A DNA stretch of 64,000 nucleotides. Source: Pseudonocardia asaccharolytica DSM 44247 = NBRC 16224. Its GTDB lineage: Bacteria; Actinomycetota; Actinomycetes; Mycobacteriales; Pseudonocardiaceae. Of this stretch, positions 50,106 through 58,231 are shown piece after piece. Location of the stretch: the NCBI RefSeq assembly GCF_000423625.1, contig NZ_AUII01000005.1, positions 186,001 through 250,000 of the forward strand, in the 5' to 3' direction. Every line of letters begins with the position of its first letter. Within the stretch, counting starts at the first letter, position 1. The notes under the pieces are model-generated. The model had not been told where the DNA came from, made no database searches, and worked only from the letters and a program-made list of their open reading frames with translations. Made by a program: the position numbers and the translations under genes.

Positions 50106-51281
50106 TCACCCACGCAGTGCTTGACTGATCCGCGCTGCCTGCCGGCTGAGGTGGTGACGTTCGGCGAGGTTGGGTGCGGACCGGGCGGCGTCGGCATACA
50201 ACCGTGCCGCGGTCAGAAGGTCGCCCGCCTTCTCGTGAAGGTACGCCGAGGCGGCGGTGTGGCGAGGCAGGCCAGGGTCCACCGTGGCCAAGGCCGCGAG
50301 GCCGGCCACCGGGCCATCGGCCTCGCCGATCGCGATGGCCCGGTTGAGCTGCACGACCGGGCTCTCGGTGAGCCGGAGCAGCTCGTCGTACCAGCCGACG
50401 ATCTGCACCCAGTCGGTCTCCTCGGCGCGCGGCGCGTCGGCGTGCAGGGCGGCGATAGCGGCCTGTGCTTGGAACTCACCGAGTCGGTCGCGACCCAGCG
50501 CTGTCTGCAGGATCGCAACGCCCTCGGCGATGAGCGAGGTGTCCCAGCGGGAGCGATCCTGCTCGGCCAGGGGGACCAGGCTGCCGTCGCGCCGGGCCCG
50601 CGCCGGTCGCCGAGCGTGGTGCAGCAGCATCAACGCCAGCAGCCCCGCGGTCTCCTCGTCATCGGTCATCGACGCCAACTGCCGGGTGAGCCGGATCGCC
50701 TCGGCCGCCAGGTCGACGTCGCCGGTGTAGCCCTCGTTGAAGACCAGGTAGAGCACCCGTAGCACCGTCGCCAGGTCGCCTGGCTCCTTGAACCGCACGT
50801 CACCGACCGTGCGTTTGGCCCGGCTGATCCGCCGCGCCATTGTCGCCTCCGGCACGAGGTAGGCCTGGGCGATCTGCCGGGTGGTCAAGCCACCGACGGC
50901 GCGCAGCGTGAGGGCCACCGCGGACGCCGGGGTCAGCGACGGATGGGCGCACAGGAAGAAGAGCTGCAACGTATCGTCTGCGGTCTCGGTCGGTCCGGGC
51001 GGCGGCTCGGCCTCGACCCGCTGCTCCCGGTCGCGGCGCGAGACCTCGGAGCGGCGGGCGTCGAGGAACTTGCGCCAGGCAACCGTGACCAGCCAGCCCT
51101 TCGGGTCGGCGGGCTGCCGGTCCGGCCAGGTCAGCGCGGCCTGGATGAGTGCTTCCTGCACGGCGTCCTCGGCCGTCGCGAAGTCAACTCCGCGCTGCAC
51201 GAGGACGCCGATCACCGCGGGAGTCAGCTCCCGCAGCAGCAGTTCGTCCATCACCTGATCTGCCTTGGCCGGTCCGGTCAC
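50106..51281 (-). CDS. ECF sigma factor, ECF42-type with DUF6596 extension
   Basis: A 391-residue extracytoplasmic-function sigma factor. Region 2 includes FATAEDAVQEALIQAALTWP, and region 4 includes GLTTRQIAQAYLVPEATMARR. A long C-terminal extension (about 175-391) with tetratricopeptide-like helices (ECF42 type) replaces an anti-sigma factor. GTG start at 51281 overlaps the stop codon of the DGPF gene (GTGA). This sigma/DGPF pairing is characteristic of ECF42. Confidence 0.92.
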   Translation of the reverse strand: MTGPAKADQVMDELLLRELTPAVIGVLVQRGVDFATAEDAVQEALIQAALTWPDRQPADPKGWLVTVAWRKFLDARRSEVSRRDREQRVEAEPPPGPTETADDTLQLFFLCAHPSLTPASAVALTLRAVGGLTTRQIAQAYLVPEATMARRISRAKRTVGDVRFKEPGDLATVLRVLYLVFNEGYTGDVDLAAEAIRLTRQLASMTDDEETAGLLALMLLHHARRPARARRDGSLVPLAEQDRSRWDTSLIAEGVAILQTALGRDRLGEFQAQAAIAALHADAPRAEETDWVQIVGWYDELLRLTESPVVQLNRAIAIGEADGPVAGLAALATVDPGLPRHTAASAYLHEKAGDLLTAARLYADAARSAPNLAERHHLSRQAARISQALRG

Positions 51282-51685
51282 TCGGTGACCGTCGGCGGTG
51301 CGCTCAGGAACGGGCGCACCTCGAGCCACTCGTGGATCGGCTTGCCGCCGGCTCCGGGGGCTGCCGACAACTCGCCGGCGAGCGCGAGCGCGCGCTCATA
51401 GGTGTCGACGTCGATCACCATCCAGCCGGCGATCAGATCCTTGGTCTCCGCGAAGGGCCCGTCGGTGACCGGCGGTCGGCCCTCCCCGTCGTAGCGGACG
51501 AACGTGCCCTCGGGCGAGAGCGCCTGGCCGTCGACGTACTCACCGGTGCTCTCGAGCCGGGCGGCGAAGTCGGCCATGAACTGCAGGTGGTCTTCGACCT
51601 CCTCCGGGGTCCATTGGTCCATCGGGACGGCGTTCACGGCCTCGGGGGCGCCGCGGTAGTGCTTGAGAAGCAGGTACTTCGTCAT
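51278..51685 (-). CDS. YCII/DGPF domain protein, ECF42 partner
   Basis: A 135-residue protein with the eponymous motif VTDGPFAETKDLIAGW. DGPF proteins are regularly co-encoded with ECF42 sigma factors and may be part of their output or control. ATG 51685 is preceded by a strong AAGGAGG. Translationally coupled to the sigma gene. Confidence 0.92.
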   Translation of the reverse strand: MTKYLLLKHYRGAPEAVNAVPMDQWTPEEVEDHLQFMADFAARLESTGEYVDGQALSPEGTFVRYDGEGRPPVTDGPFAETKDLIAGWMVIDVDTYERALALAGELSAAPGAGGKPIHEWLEVRPFLSAPPTVTE

Positions 51686-51884
51686 GCTGGGCCTCCTTGG
51701 TGCGGTGCGGCCACGGTGGCCGCATCTGGCCCTGGGACGGGGCCGCCGGGCCGGTCTCGACATCCTCGCCACATCTTTTTCGAGAATCTCCTGACGCAGC
51801 ACGGTCCGAGCCACACATCGATCTCCCTTGCGGGGCGGTGAGGTCGAGGCGGGTGTTCATGTCGAGTCGGAACCGGCCGTAGGG

Positions 51885-52300
51885 GTCCACCACCTGCAGC
51901 CCGCCATGGACCTCCCGGCGCAGCTCGGGCCTGGCGAGCTAGTCACAGGCGAAGATCGTGCGCACCGCGCGCCCGAGCTCTTCGAGCGCGGCGTAGGTGG
52001 GGTGTTTGGGGCCACCACGGGTGAACCGGCGCAGGACCTGCTCGGACTCGGCTGTGCCGAGCCTGAGCGCGGTGGCGTAGCGGATCATTTGGTCGTACTG
52101 CTGGGCGATCAGGTCCCAGCGGAGCGGGCGGGTCAGCACCGGCCCGAGCGTGGCGTGACGTTGCTGCTCGTCGGGCCGGTAGAGTCGGATTGACCCGATG
52201 GTCTTCAGCCTCGGCAGCAGCCGGAACCCGAGCAGCTCGGTGAAGGCGAACCCGACCACGCTGGCGCCGTGGGTGTCGACGTAGTTGGTGTCGATCCCCG
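51885..52300 (-). mobile_element. Tn3-family transposase remnant (C-terminal part)
   Basis: The minus-strand frame reads IDTNYVDTHGASVVGFAFTE, then LLGFRLLPRLKTIGSIRLYR, a helical segment IAQQYDQMIRYATALRLGTA and ELGRAVRTIFACD, matching the DDE/C-terminal region of Tn3-family transposases. An in-frame TAG at 51939 interrupts it; the next residues LASPELRREVHGGLQVV continue the match before homology stops. No inverted repeats or resolvase are seen, so it is an inactive scar. Confidence 0.75.
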
Positions 52301-52318
52301 GGCTGGCCGGCTGACCGG

Positions 52319-53050
52319 TCACCGGGGTGTCGCCGCGGCTCGGGCGGAGTCCTGCTGCGGGACCGGAGGAGGCACCGGCTGCGGCTCGGCGCCGCCCTGG
52401 TCCAGCCGGAAGGGCGGGTAGCGATCGGTCATCAGCGCGGCGTAGGCCAGGACGCGCAGCGCCCAGCGGTCCATCCCCAGCACGAGATCGAAGATCCCGC
52501 GGGGATAGCGCGCGGTGAACAGCAACACCACCCCGGCAAAGAGGACGAGCAGCCCGACGAGGCCGCTGCCGACGCTGATGACGGTCTCGCCGTATCGGTA
52601 GGCGAGCGTCCCCGCGCCGCCGACGAAGAACCCCACGACGATGTAGTGGGGCACCGCGAGTAGCCACCACTTGACCAGCGCCAGACCGCGGGACAGTTGC
52701 TCGGGATAGGCGATGGCCAGCCGCGCTGGATAGTCCGGCACCTCGGCCAGGGTGAACGGCGGGTAGCGGTCGGTGCCCAGCGCGCCGTAGCCGTAGTAGT
52801 GGACGCGCCAGGACCAGCGCAGCACGCCGAGATTGAACTCGAACAGCCCGCGCGGATAGCGACCGGTGATCAGGATCGCGAACCAGGCGATCACGGTCAG
52901 CACCCAGAAGGCGAACCACAGGAACGCCAGCACCACCAGATGCGGCAGCAGCAGCAGCCACTTGATCAGCCACAGCCCTCGGGAAAGGTCGGGTTCGAGC
53001 CGGCCCTCGAGCCGGACCGGATCAGTCCGATACGCCCATGTATCAGTCAT
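52319..53050 (-). CDS. DUF4389 membrane protein
   Basis: A 243-residue protein with two copies of a DUF4389 unit: each has helices followed by ARYPRGIF or [10 protein letters not shown], and DRYPPF. About four membrane helices. DUF4389 proteins are of unknown function. The C-terminus is Pro/Gln-rich. Its stop is 18 bases from the Tn3 remnant, and it is downstream of the monooxygenase gene on the same strand. Confidence 0.85.
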   Translation of the reverse strand: MTDTWAYRTDPVRLEGRLEPDLSRGLWLIKWLLLLPHLVVLAFLWFAFWVLTVIAWFAILITGRYPRGLFEFNLGVLRWSWRVHYYGYGALGTDRYPPFTLAEVPDYPARLAIAYPEQLSRGLALVKWWLLAVPHYIVVGFFVGGAGTLAYRYGETVISVGSGLVGLLVLFAGVVLLFTARYPRGIFDLVLGMDRWALRVLAYAALMTDRYPPFRLDQGGAEPQPVPPPVPQQDSARAAATPR

Positions 53051-53125
53051 CCGGCGAGGGTGCGCGTCCCTGCCCGCCCGTGGTAGGGACCGAAGACCCT
53101 CGACGGCCCATCGAACGACGCCGGC

Positions 53126-54649
53126 TCAGCCGCCACCGGCTCCGATGCGGGCGAGCCAGCCGCTCAGCCCGGCGTCGTCGGCCTCGCCGGTGCACAGCCC
53201 GACGTATCCGTCCGGGCGGACGGCGAGCAGCCCGCGCCCCGGCATGTTCGTCAGCCGGTGCACGTGCAGCCGTGGGCCGCCGACCCGTGGCGGCGCGGCG
53301 TCGCGGTGCAGCAGGATGTGCACGCCGGGGCGGGCGGTCAGCTCGTGCAGCCGCGTCCGGCGGCCCTCGCAGCTCACAGCGGCGTCCGGAAGCCGGTCGC
53401 CGGCCCGGGGCCCGCCGCGCGGCGGCGGTGTCCCGGTCACCGACAGCGCGCTGCGCGGGTAGCCGACGCGCAGCCCGGACAGCACCCGGACGGCCTCGGC
53501 GATGAGCCTGCGGCGGCGCAGGACCGTCGGCAGCAACCCGGCCGCGCCCGGGGCGAGCCGGCCGCGCAGGAACACCGCCACCGGGTTGGTGGCGGCCTCG
53601 GCCCAGAACACCAGGTGGGTGAGTGCCAGCACCTGCCGGGCCACCGGCCGCCGCTCGTGGCCGTAGGAGTCGAGCAGCGCCTCGGGCCGAATGCTGTCCG
53701 CCGCGTACGCCAGCTTCCAGCCGAGGTTGGCCGCGTCCTGGATGCCGGTGTTCATGCCCTGCGCGGCCGCCGGGGAGTGGGTGTGCGCGGCGTCCCCGGC
53801 GAGGAACACCGCGCCTCGGCGGTACCGGTCGGCCAGCCGATGCGCCACCCGCACTCGGCTCGACCAGGCCAGCTCGGTGATCGAACCGTCGAGCCCCGCC
53901 TCGTCCAGCAGCCGTTGCAGCTCGGTGACCGGGACGCGAGGATCTGCCGTCTCGGCCCGGGCGGGCCGGGTGGCCAGCAGCCGCCACGTCGCCCGCTCCC
54001 CGATCGCGAAGACGAACAGCAGCCCGTGCCCTCCGGCCACGACATGCACCACGTCCGGCGTGAGGTCGGCGGCGAGCTCGACATCGGCCAGCACGATCTC
54101 CTCCCGGTAGGGTGCGCCCCGCCAGCCGATGCCGGTGGCGGAGCGCACGGTGCTGCCCGCGCCGTCGCAGCCCGCGACGAATCGGCAGACCGTCTCGGTC
54201 ACACCCGCGGCCGAACGCAGCGTCACCACCGGCCCGTCGGCGCTGTCGCGGAGCCCGAGGAGCTCGATGCCGTGCTCGACGATGACGTCCCGCTCGGCGA
54301 GCGCGGCCCCCAGCACGGCCTCGACGTCGGCCTGGCGCAGCAGCGACAGATGGGGATAGGCGGTGTCCGGGATGGCCAGGTCGGCGAGCCGGACATCGAC
54401 CACCCGGGAACCGAGATGCAGCTGCGCCCGCGGGGCGCGGTCGGCCCGCGCGAGCAGCGCGTCCACCACCCCGAGCGGGCGGAGCACCTCCAGCGTGCGG
54501 GGATGGACCACCAGCGCCCGCGACGGCCGGAAGGTCTCGGGCCGCCGCTCCACGATCCGCACCCGCGCCCCGTGGGCGTGGGCCTGCAGGGCCAGGGCCA
54601 GGCCGGCCGGGCCCGCTCCGACCACCAACACGTCCGGGCGAGCGGTCAT
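53126..54649 (-). CDS. FAD-dependent aromatic monooxygenase (PheA/TfdB family)
   Basis: A 507-residue class A flavoprotein hydroxylase. The FAD ADP-binding motif is VVGAGPAGLALALQAHAHG near the N-terminus. VAGCDGAGSTVR is the DG motif, and FLAGDAAHTHSPAAAQGMN is the GD motif. The C-terminal thioredoxin-like domain (about 400-507) is as in phenol and resorcinol hydroxylases. Start at ATG 54649 overlaps the stop of the preceding gene by ATGA. It lies next to two meta-cleavage pathway genes, so an aromatic substrate is plausible; no substrate can be named. Confidence 0.88.
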   Translation of the reverse strand: MTARPDVLVVGAGPAGLALALQAHAHGARVRIVERRPETFRPSRALVVHPRTLEVLRPLGVVDALLARADRAPRAQLHLGSRVVDVRLADLAIPDTAYPHLSLLRQADVEAVLGAALAERDVIVEHGIELLGLRDSADGPVVTLRSAAGVTETVCRFVAGCDGAGSTVRSATGIGWRGAPYREEIVLADVELAADLTPDVVHVVAGGHGLLFVFAIGERATWRLLATRPARAETADPRVPVTELQRLLDEAGLDGSITELAWSSRVRVAHRLADRYRRGAVFLAGDAAHTHSPAAAQGMNTGIQDAANLGWKLAYAADSIRPEALLDSYGHERRPVARQVLALTHLVFWAEAATNPVAVFLRGRLAPGAAGLLPTVLRRRRLIAEAVRVLSGLRVGYPRSALSVTGTPPPRGGPRAGDRLPDAAVSCEGRRTRLHELTARPGVHILLHRDAAPPRVGGPRLHVHRLTNMPGRGLLAVRPDGYVGLCTGEADDAGLSGWLARIGAGGG

Positions 54650-55203
54650 GTCATGGCGACGAGCCGCGACCAGCCCGGCGCCGCCGGGCCAGCGATGGCC
54701 TGCGGGTCGTCGAGCAGATCGGCACGCCGCAGGCCCGGCACAACCGTGTACCGGATCGAGCCCGGCACGCTCACCAGCGCCAGTACCCGCCACAGCGCCC
54801 GCACGTAGGCTACGGCCGCGCCGGGCCCGTCCCACTCGTACAGGCCGCGGTAGTCACCGTGGTCGTCGTGGGCCAGCCACAGTTTCGAGACGAAGCCGGC
54901 GAAGCCGACGAACAGCGGCGTGTTGAACAGGCTCTCCCGGCGGAACGCCGCGTGCCCCCGGCCGCGGATGCCCCGCAGCCGGAACGACACCACCAGCACG
55001 CACGGCTCCACCGTCTCGCCCCGGTCGACGACGGTCTCCCGATAGACCACCGCGGACGTCCCGTCGGCGAACCGGAGCCGTCTGCCCACATACCGGGCGG
55101 GCAGGTGAACGCGGCGCCGGGCCAGCAACACCGCGGTGGCCACGACGCACCGGACCAGCGCCCGCAGCGCGGTACCCACCGGCGCGGGTGCCTGTGTCGC
55201 CAT
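54646..55203 (-). CDS. Uncharacterised protein coupled to the FAD monooxygenase
   Basis: A 185-residue protein with an N-terminal hydrophobic region (about 10-30) and a conserved-looking core: FRRESLFNTPLFVGFAGFVS, then LAHDDHGDYRGLYEWDG and VPGSIRYTVVPGLRR. The family is not recognised; the core pattern is that of small ligand-binding or monooxygenase-partner folds. ATG 55203 follows GGGAGGG; an upstream start at 55299 is less likely. Translation is coupled to the monooxygenase (ATGA overlap), so they probably act together. Confidence 0.7.
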   Translation of the reverse strand: MATQAPAPVGTALRALVRCVVATAVLLARRRVHLPARYVGRRLRFADGTSAVVYRETVVDRGETVEPCVLVVSFRLRGIRGRGHAAFRRESLFNTPLFVGFAGFVSKLWLAHDDHGDYRGLYEWDGPGAAVAYVRALWRVLALVSVPGSIRYTVVPGLRRADLLDDPQAIAGPAAPGWSRLVAMT

Positions 55204-55380
55204 GGTTGCCCTCCCAGGCCCGGTGAGCTCCACCTCCGGCGCCACGACCAAGCTTCCCATTGATATCGCGTTCGAGGCTGCCGGGGCACGACGGATCACG
55301 GCAGGGACTTCCAGCCTTCGATCCGCGAGTCGGAGGACCGGACCGGGCCGTCGCGTCAGCGGCCAGCGACGGTGCAGGCC

Positions 55381-56154
55381 CTACGCGCCGCGAACCTCGA
55401 TCGCGCCGAGGCCGTCGAACTCGAACGTGACGCTCCCGGCGGCGACCACCGGGACCGGGGCGGTCACCCCGCCGGAGAAGACGAACTGCCCCGCACGCAG
55501 CGTCTCCCCTTCGGCCACGAGCTGGTTGGCCAGCCAGGCGACCGACGCCGCGGGATGGCCCATCACGGCCGCGGAGGCCGCGGTCATCGCGACCTCGCCG
55601 TCGACCCGGACCACACAGCCGATCAGTCGCAGGTCGGGCAACTCGTCGGGGCGGCGGGCGACCGGGCCGAGGTAGAACGCACCTGCGCTGGCGTTGTCGG
55701 CGACGACGTCGGTCAGCGTGAACCTGAAGCCCTCGTAGCGGGAGTCCAGCACGTCGACGGCCCCGAACACGACATCGGTCGCGGCGAGCACGGAGGTCAC
55801 GGTCGCGGGCGGGGAGACGTCGCGGGCGAGCAGGAACGCGATCTCCGACTCCACCCGGGGATGGATGAATCGGTCGAGGCGCACCGGCTCGTCGTAGGTC
55901 GAGATCATGCCGCTGGTCACCCGGCCGTACAGCGGGGCGTCGACGCCCATCGCCTGCTGCTTGTTGCGGCTGGTCAGCCCGAGCTTGTAGCCGACGAGGC
56001 GCTCACCTGCGTCGAGCTTTGCCTGCACGAACGCCTTCTGGGCGCGGTAGGCGGTCGCGAGGTCGAACTCGGGGTGCTGGTCGCTGAACTGCGCGATGGC
56101 CTTCCGCTCGCGTTCGGCGGCGACGAGATCGTTGGCGATGTCCTGGGCGTCCAT
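55381..56154 (-). CDS. 4-oxalocrotonate decarboxylase-like enzyme
   Basis: A 257-residue member of the fumarylacetoacetase/hydratase-decarboxylase family. It resembles DmpH: YKLGLTSRNKQQAMGVDAPL, ESEIAFLLARD with acidic metal ligands, and DVLDSRYEGFRFTLTDVVADN. DmpH decarboxylates 4-oxalocrotonate in the catechol meta-cleavage pathway. The ATG at 56154 shares a base with the stop of the hydratase-like gene (TGATG). Confidence 0.82.
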   Translation of the reverse strand: MDAQDIANDLVAAERERKAIAQFSDQHPEFDLATAYRAQKAFVQAKLDAGERLVGYKLGLTSRNKQQAMGVDAPLYGRVTSGMISTYDEPVRLDRFIHPRVESEIAFLLARDVSPPATVTSVLAATDVVFGAVDVLDSRYEGFRFTLTDVVADNASAGAFYLGPVARRPDELPDLRLIGCVVRVDGEVAMTAASAAVMGHPAASVAWLANQLVAEGETLRAGQFVFSGGVTAPVPVVAAGSVTFEFDGLGAIEVRGA

Positions 56155-56957
56155 CACGCTGCGGAACCCCCGTTCGAGAAGCGCACGGTCACGGCCCCCA
56201 GGTGGGCGAACTCGGCCCGGAACACATCGCCGGGGCGCACCGGCTCCATCGCGTGGACGGCCCCGGGCAGCACGACGTCGCCCGCCCGCAGCTCGGCGCC
56301 GAAGCTGCCGAGCTTGTTGGCGAGCCACGCCACGCACCGGGCCGGGTTCCCCAGCGCGGCGGCGCCGGCTCCGGTGTGGATCAGCTCCCCGTGCCGCGAG
56401 ACGGCCACCCCGAGCAGCCGCAGATCGAGCTCCTCGACCCGGCGCATCCGCCCACCGAGCACCAGGAGGCCCGAGGACGCGTTGTCCGCCACCGTGTCGA
56501 CCAGCTTGATCTTCCAGTCCGCGACCCGGCTGTCGACGATCTCCACCGCGGGCAGCGCCCCGGCGATCGCGGTGAGCGCGTTGGCGGCGGTGACACCAGG
56601 GCCCGCGAGATCGCGCTCCATGACGAACGCGAGCTCGGCCTCCACCCGGGGCTGGACGAGCCGCGCTATCGGGATCAGGTCGCCGTCCTCGACCACCATC
56701 GCGTCGGTGAGCACGCCGAAGTCTGGTTCGTCGACCCCGAGCATCGCCTGCATGGGCCGCGAGGTCAGACCCACCTTGCGGCCGACCACCCGCTGGCCCG
56801 CCGCGGTACGGCGTTCGATGTTGATGGTCTGGATCGCGTACGCGTCCTGGATGTCCAGGTCGGGGTGGCGGTCGGTCAGCGGCGCAACGGGCGTCGCGGT
56901 CTGGTCGGCCGTCCAGAGCTCGTCGGCCAGGTCGCGATGCAGGGCGGGTTGCACCAC
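56154..56957 (-). CDS. 2-keto-4-pentenoate hydratase-like enzyme
   Basis: A 267-residue paralogue of the next gene, resembling DmpE/MhpD: GRKVGLTSRPMQAMLGVDEP, DFGVLTDAMVV, VEAELAFVMERDL and VDSRVADWKIKLVDTVADN. DmpE hydrates 2-hydroxypentadienoate after the DmpH step, and the two enzymes form a complex in known systems. A GTG at 56957 is chosen as start; a TTG at 56990 is possible. The rest of the pathway (dioxygenase, aldolase, dehydrogenase) is not in the window. Confidence 0.85.
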   Translation of the reverse strand: MVQPALHRDLADELWTADQTATPVAPLTDRHPDLDIQDAYAIQTINIERRTAAGQRVVGRKVGLTSRPMQAMLGVDEPDFGVLTDAMVVEDGDLIPIARLVQPRVEAELAFVMERDLAGPGVTAANALTAIAGALPAVEIVDSRVADWKIKLVDTVADNASSGLLVLGGRMRRVEELDLRLLGVAVSRHGELIHTGAGAAALGNPARCVAWLANKLGSFGAELRAGDVVLPGAVHAMEPVRPGDVFRAEFAHLGAVTVRFSNGGSAA

Positions 56958-57038
56958 AGCAGGTTCACCGCCACCCGTGGGACGGGGCAACGGCCCCGCA
57001 GGGCGCTTCCGCGCAGTGAGAAATGGGGCGCGTCCGAG

Positions 57039-57182
57039 CTACCGCATCCGGCCGGGCGCGCTGCGCGGCGCCGCGAGATCGATCGGTACGGCGCCCGGAG
57101 GGAGCGGCGCCTCCAGGACGGCGCGGGGCAACGCGGTGGCGGGACGGTGAGCGTGGTCGATCAGCCGCACGTCGAGCTTCAT
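57039..57182 (-). CDS. Possible small protein upstream of the hydratase gene
   Basis: A 47-codon frame starting MKLDVRLIDHAHRPATALP, same strand as the hydratase gene and 82 bases before it. It has an ordinary amino-acid composition and a GGAGG about 15 bases before the ATG, which is far. No family is recognised. It lies in the 438-base gap before the IclR gene, where nothing else is seen. Confidence 0.3.
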   Translation of the reverse strand: MKLDVRLIDHAHRPATALPRAVLEAPLPPGAVPIDLAAPRSAPGRMR

Positions 57183-57395
57183 CGAGTGAAGGATCCTCCA
57201 TCGGGTGGCATCCAGCCGCGAACCCGAGCGCCACGCCAGGATCTCCGGAACGGATACGCCCATATGGTGTTTTGGATGGATGTCCGTGGGTAACACACTG
57301 CCGCGGCTTCTCGGTTGCGTTTACCTTGACGTGACCCAGTATCCGGGTGAGTGCCGGTCGTCACGCACCCGGCTGATGGTCACAGGGGGTGTGCC

Positions 57396-58220
57396 GTGGC
57401 GGGAAACTCAACCGAGGTGGGGCGATCGGTCACCAGCAAGATCACCTCAATTCTTCTGACCTTCACCGAGGGCAGCGAGCATTCGCTCACCGAGATCGCC
57501 AGGCTCGCCAACCTCCCCATATCCACCGCTCACCGGCTCACGTCGGAGCTGGCCTCCTGGCGCCTGCTCGAACGGACCGAGGACGGTCTGTACCGGGCCG
57601 GGCTTCCGCTGCGCACCATGGGGGCGGCCGACGCCTGCCCGCCCAGCCTTCAGGAGCGCGCGCCCTGTGTGGTCGACGACCTCTCGGCCGCCACCCGCTG
57701 CCGCGCGCGCCTCGGCGTGCTTCAGGAGCTGGAGGTGGCCTATATCGAGAAGCGGCCGGGGCCGCACCCGGTCTCGGCGTTCATGCCCGCCGCGACGCTG
57801 CCCGCGCACCCGACCGCCGTCGGCCGCGCGCTGCTGGCGTTCTCTCCCCCGAGCACGGTCGAGATGGTGATCCTCCGTGGCCTGCGCCCCTACACCCCGC
57901 ACACGGTGACCTCACCCGACCGGTTCCGCCGCGCGCTGGCGGTCACGCGGCTGACACACGTCGCGGTCACCCGATGGGAGCTCGAGGTGGGTACGTCGGG
58001 GGCGGCGATGCCGGTATTTGGGCCGGGCGGTGAGGTCGTTGCCGCCATCGAGCTCTCGATCCGTGGCCTCGCCCATGAGCTGCAGCCGGTGATGGCAGCG
58101 CTATCCATCGCGGCGCGCAGCCTCTCGCGCGAGCTCGCCGGTGAAGCGCGCCCGGCCCAGCCCTACCGCCCGCGACACCCCTTGATGACCGTCCCCGAGT
58201 CCGCGGCCCCGACCGGCTGA
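57396..58220 (+). CDS. IclR-family transcriptional regulator
   Basis: A 274-residue regulator with an N-terminal winged helix (ITSILLTFTEGSEHSLTEIA, then ISTAHRLTSEL) and a C-terminal GAF-like effector domain (about 85-250; HPTAVGRALLAF). GTG start at 57396 behind AGGGGGTG. It is divergent from the meta-cleavage genes, the usual layout for an IclR regulator of aromatic catabolism. Confidence 0.9.
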   Translation: MAGNSTEVGRSVTSKITSILLTFTEGSEHSLTEIARLANLPISTAHRLTSELASWRLLERTEDGLYRAGLPLRTMGAADACPPSLQERAPCVVDDLSAATRCRARLGVLQELEVAYIEKRPGPHPVSAFMPAATLPAHPTAVGRALLAFSPPSTVEMVILRGLRPYTPHTVTSPDRFRRALAVTRLTHVAVTRWELEVGTSGAAMPVFGPGGEVVAAIELSIRGLAHELQPVMAALSIAARSLSRELAGEARPAQPYRPRHPLMTVPESAAPTG

Positions 58221-58231
58221 GGCCCGGCCGG

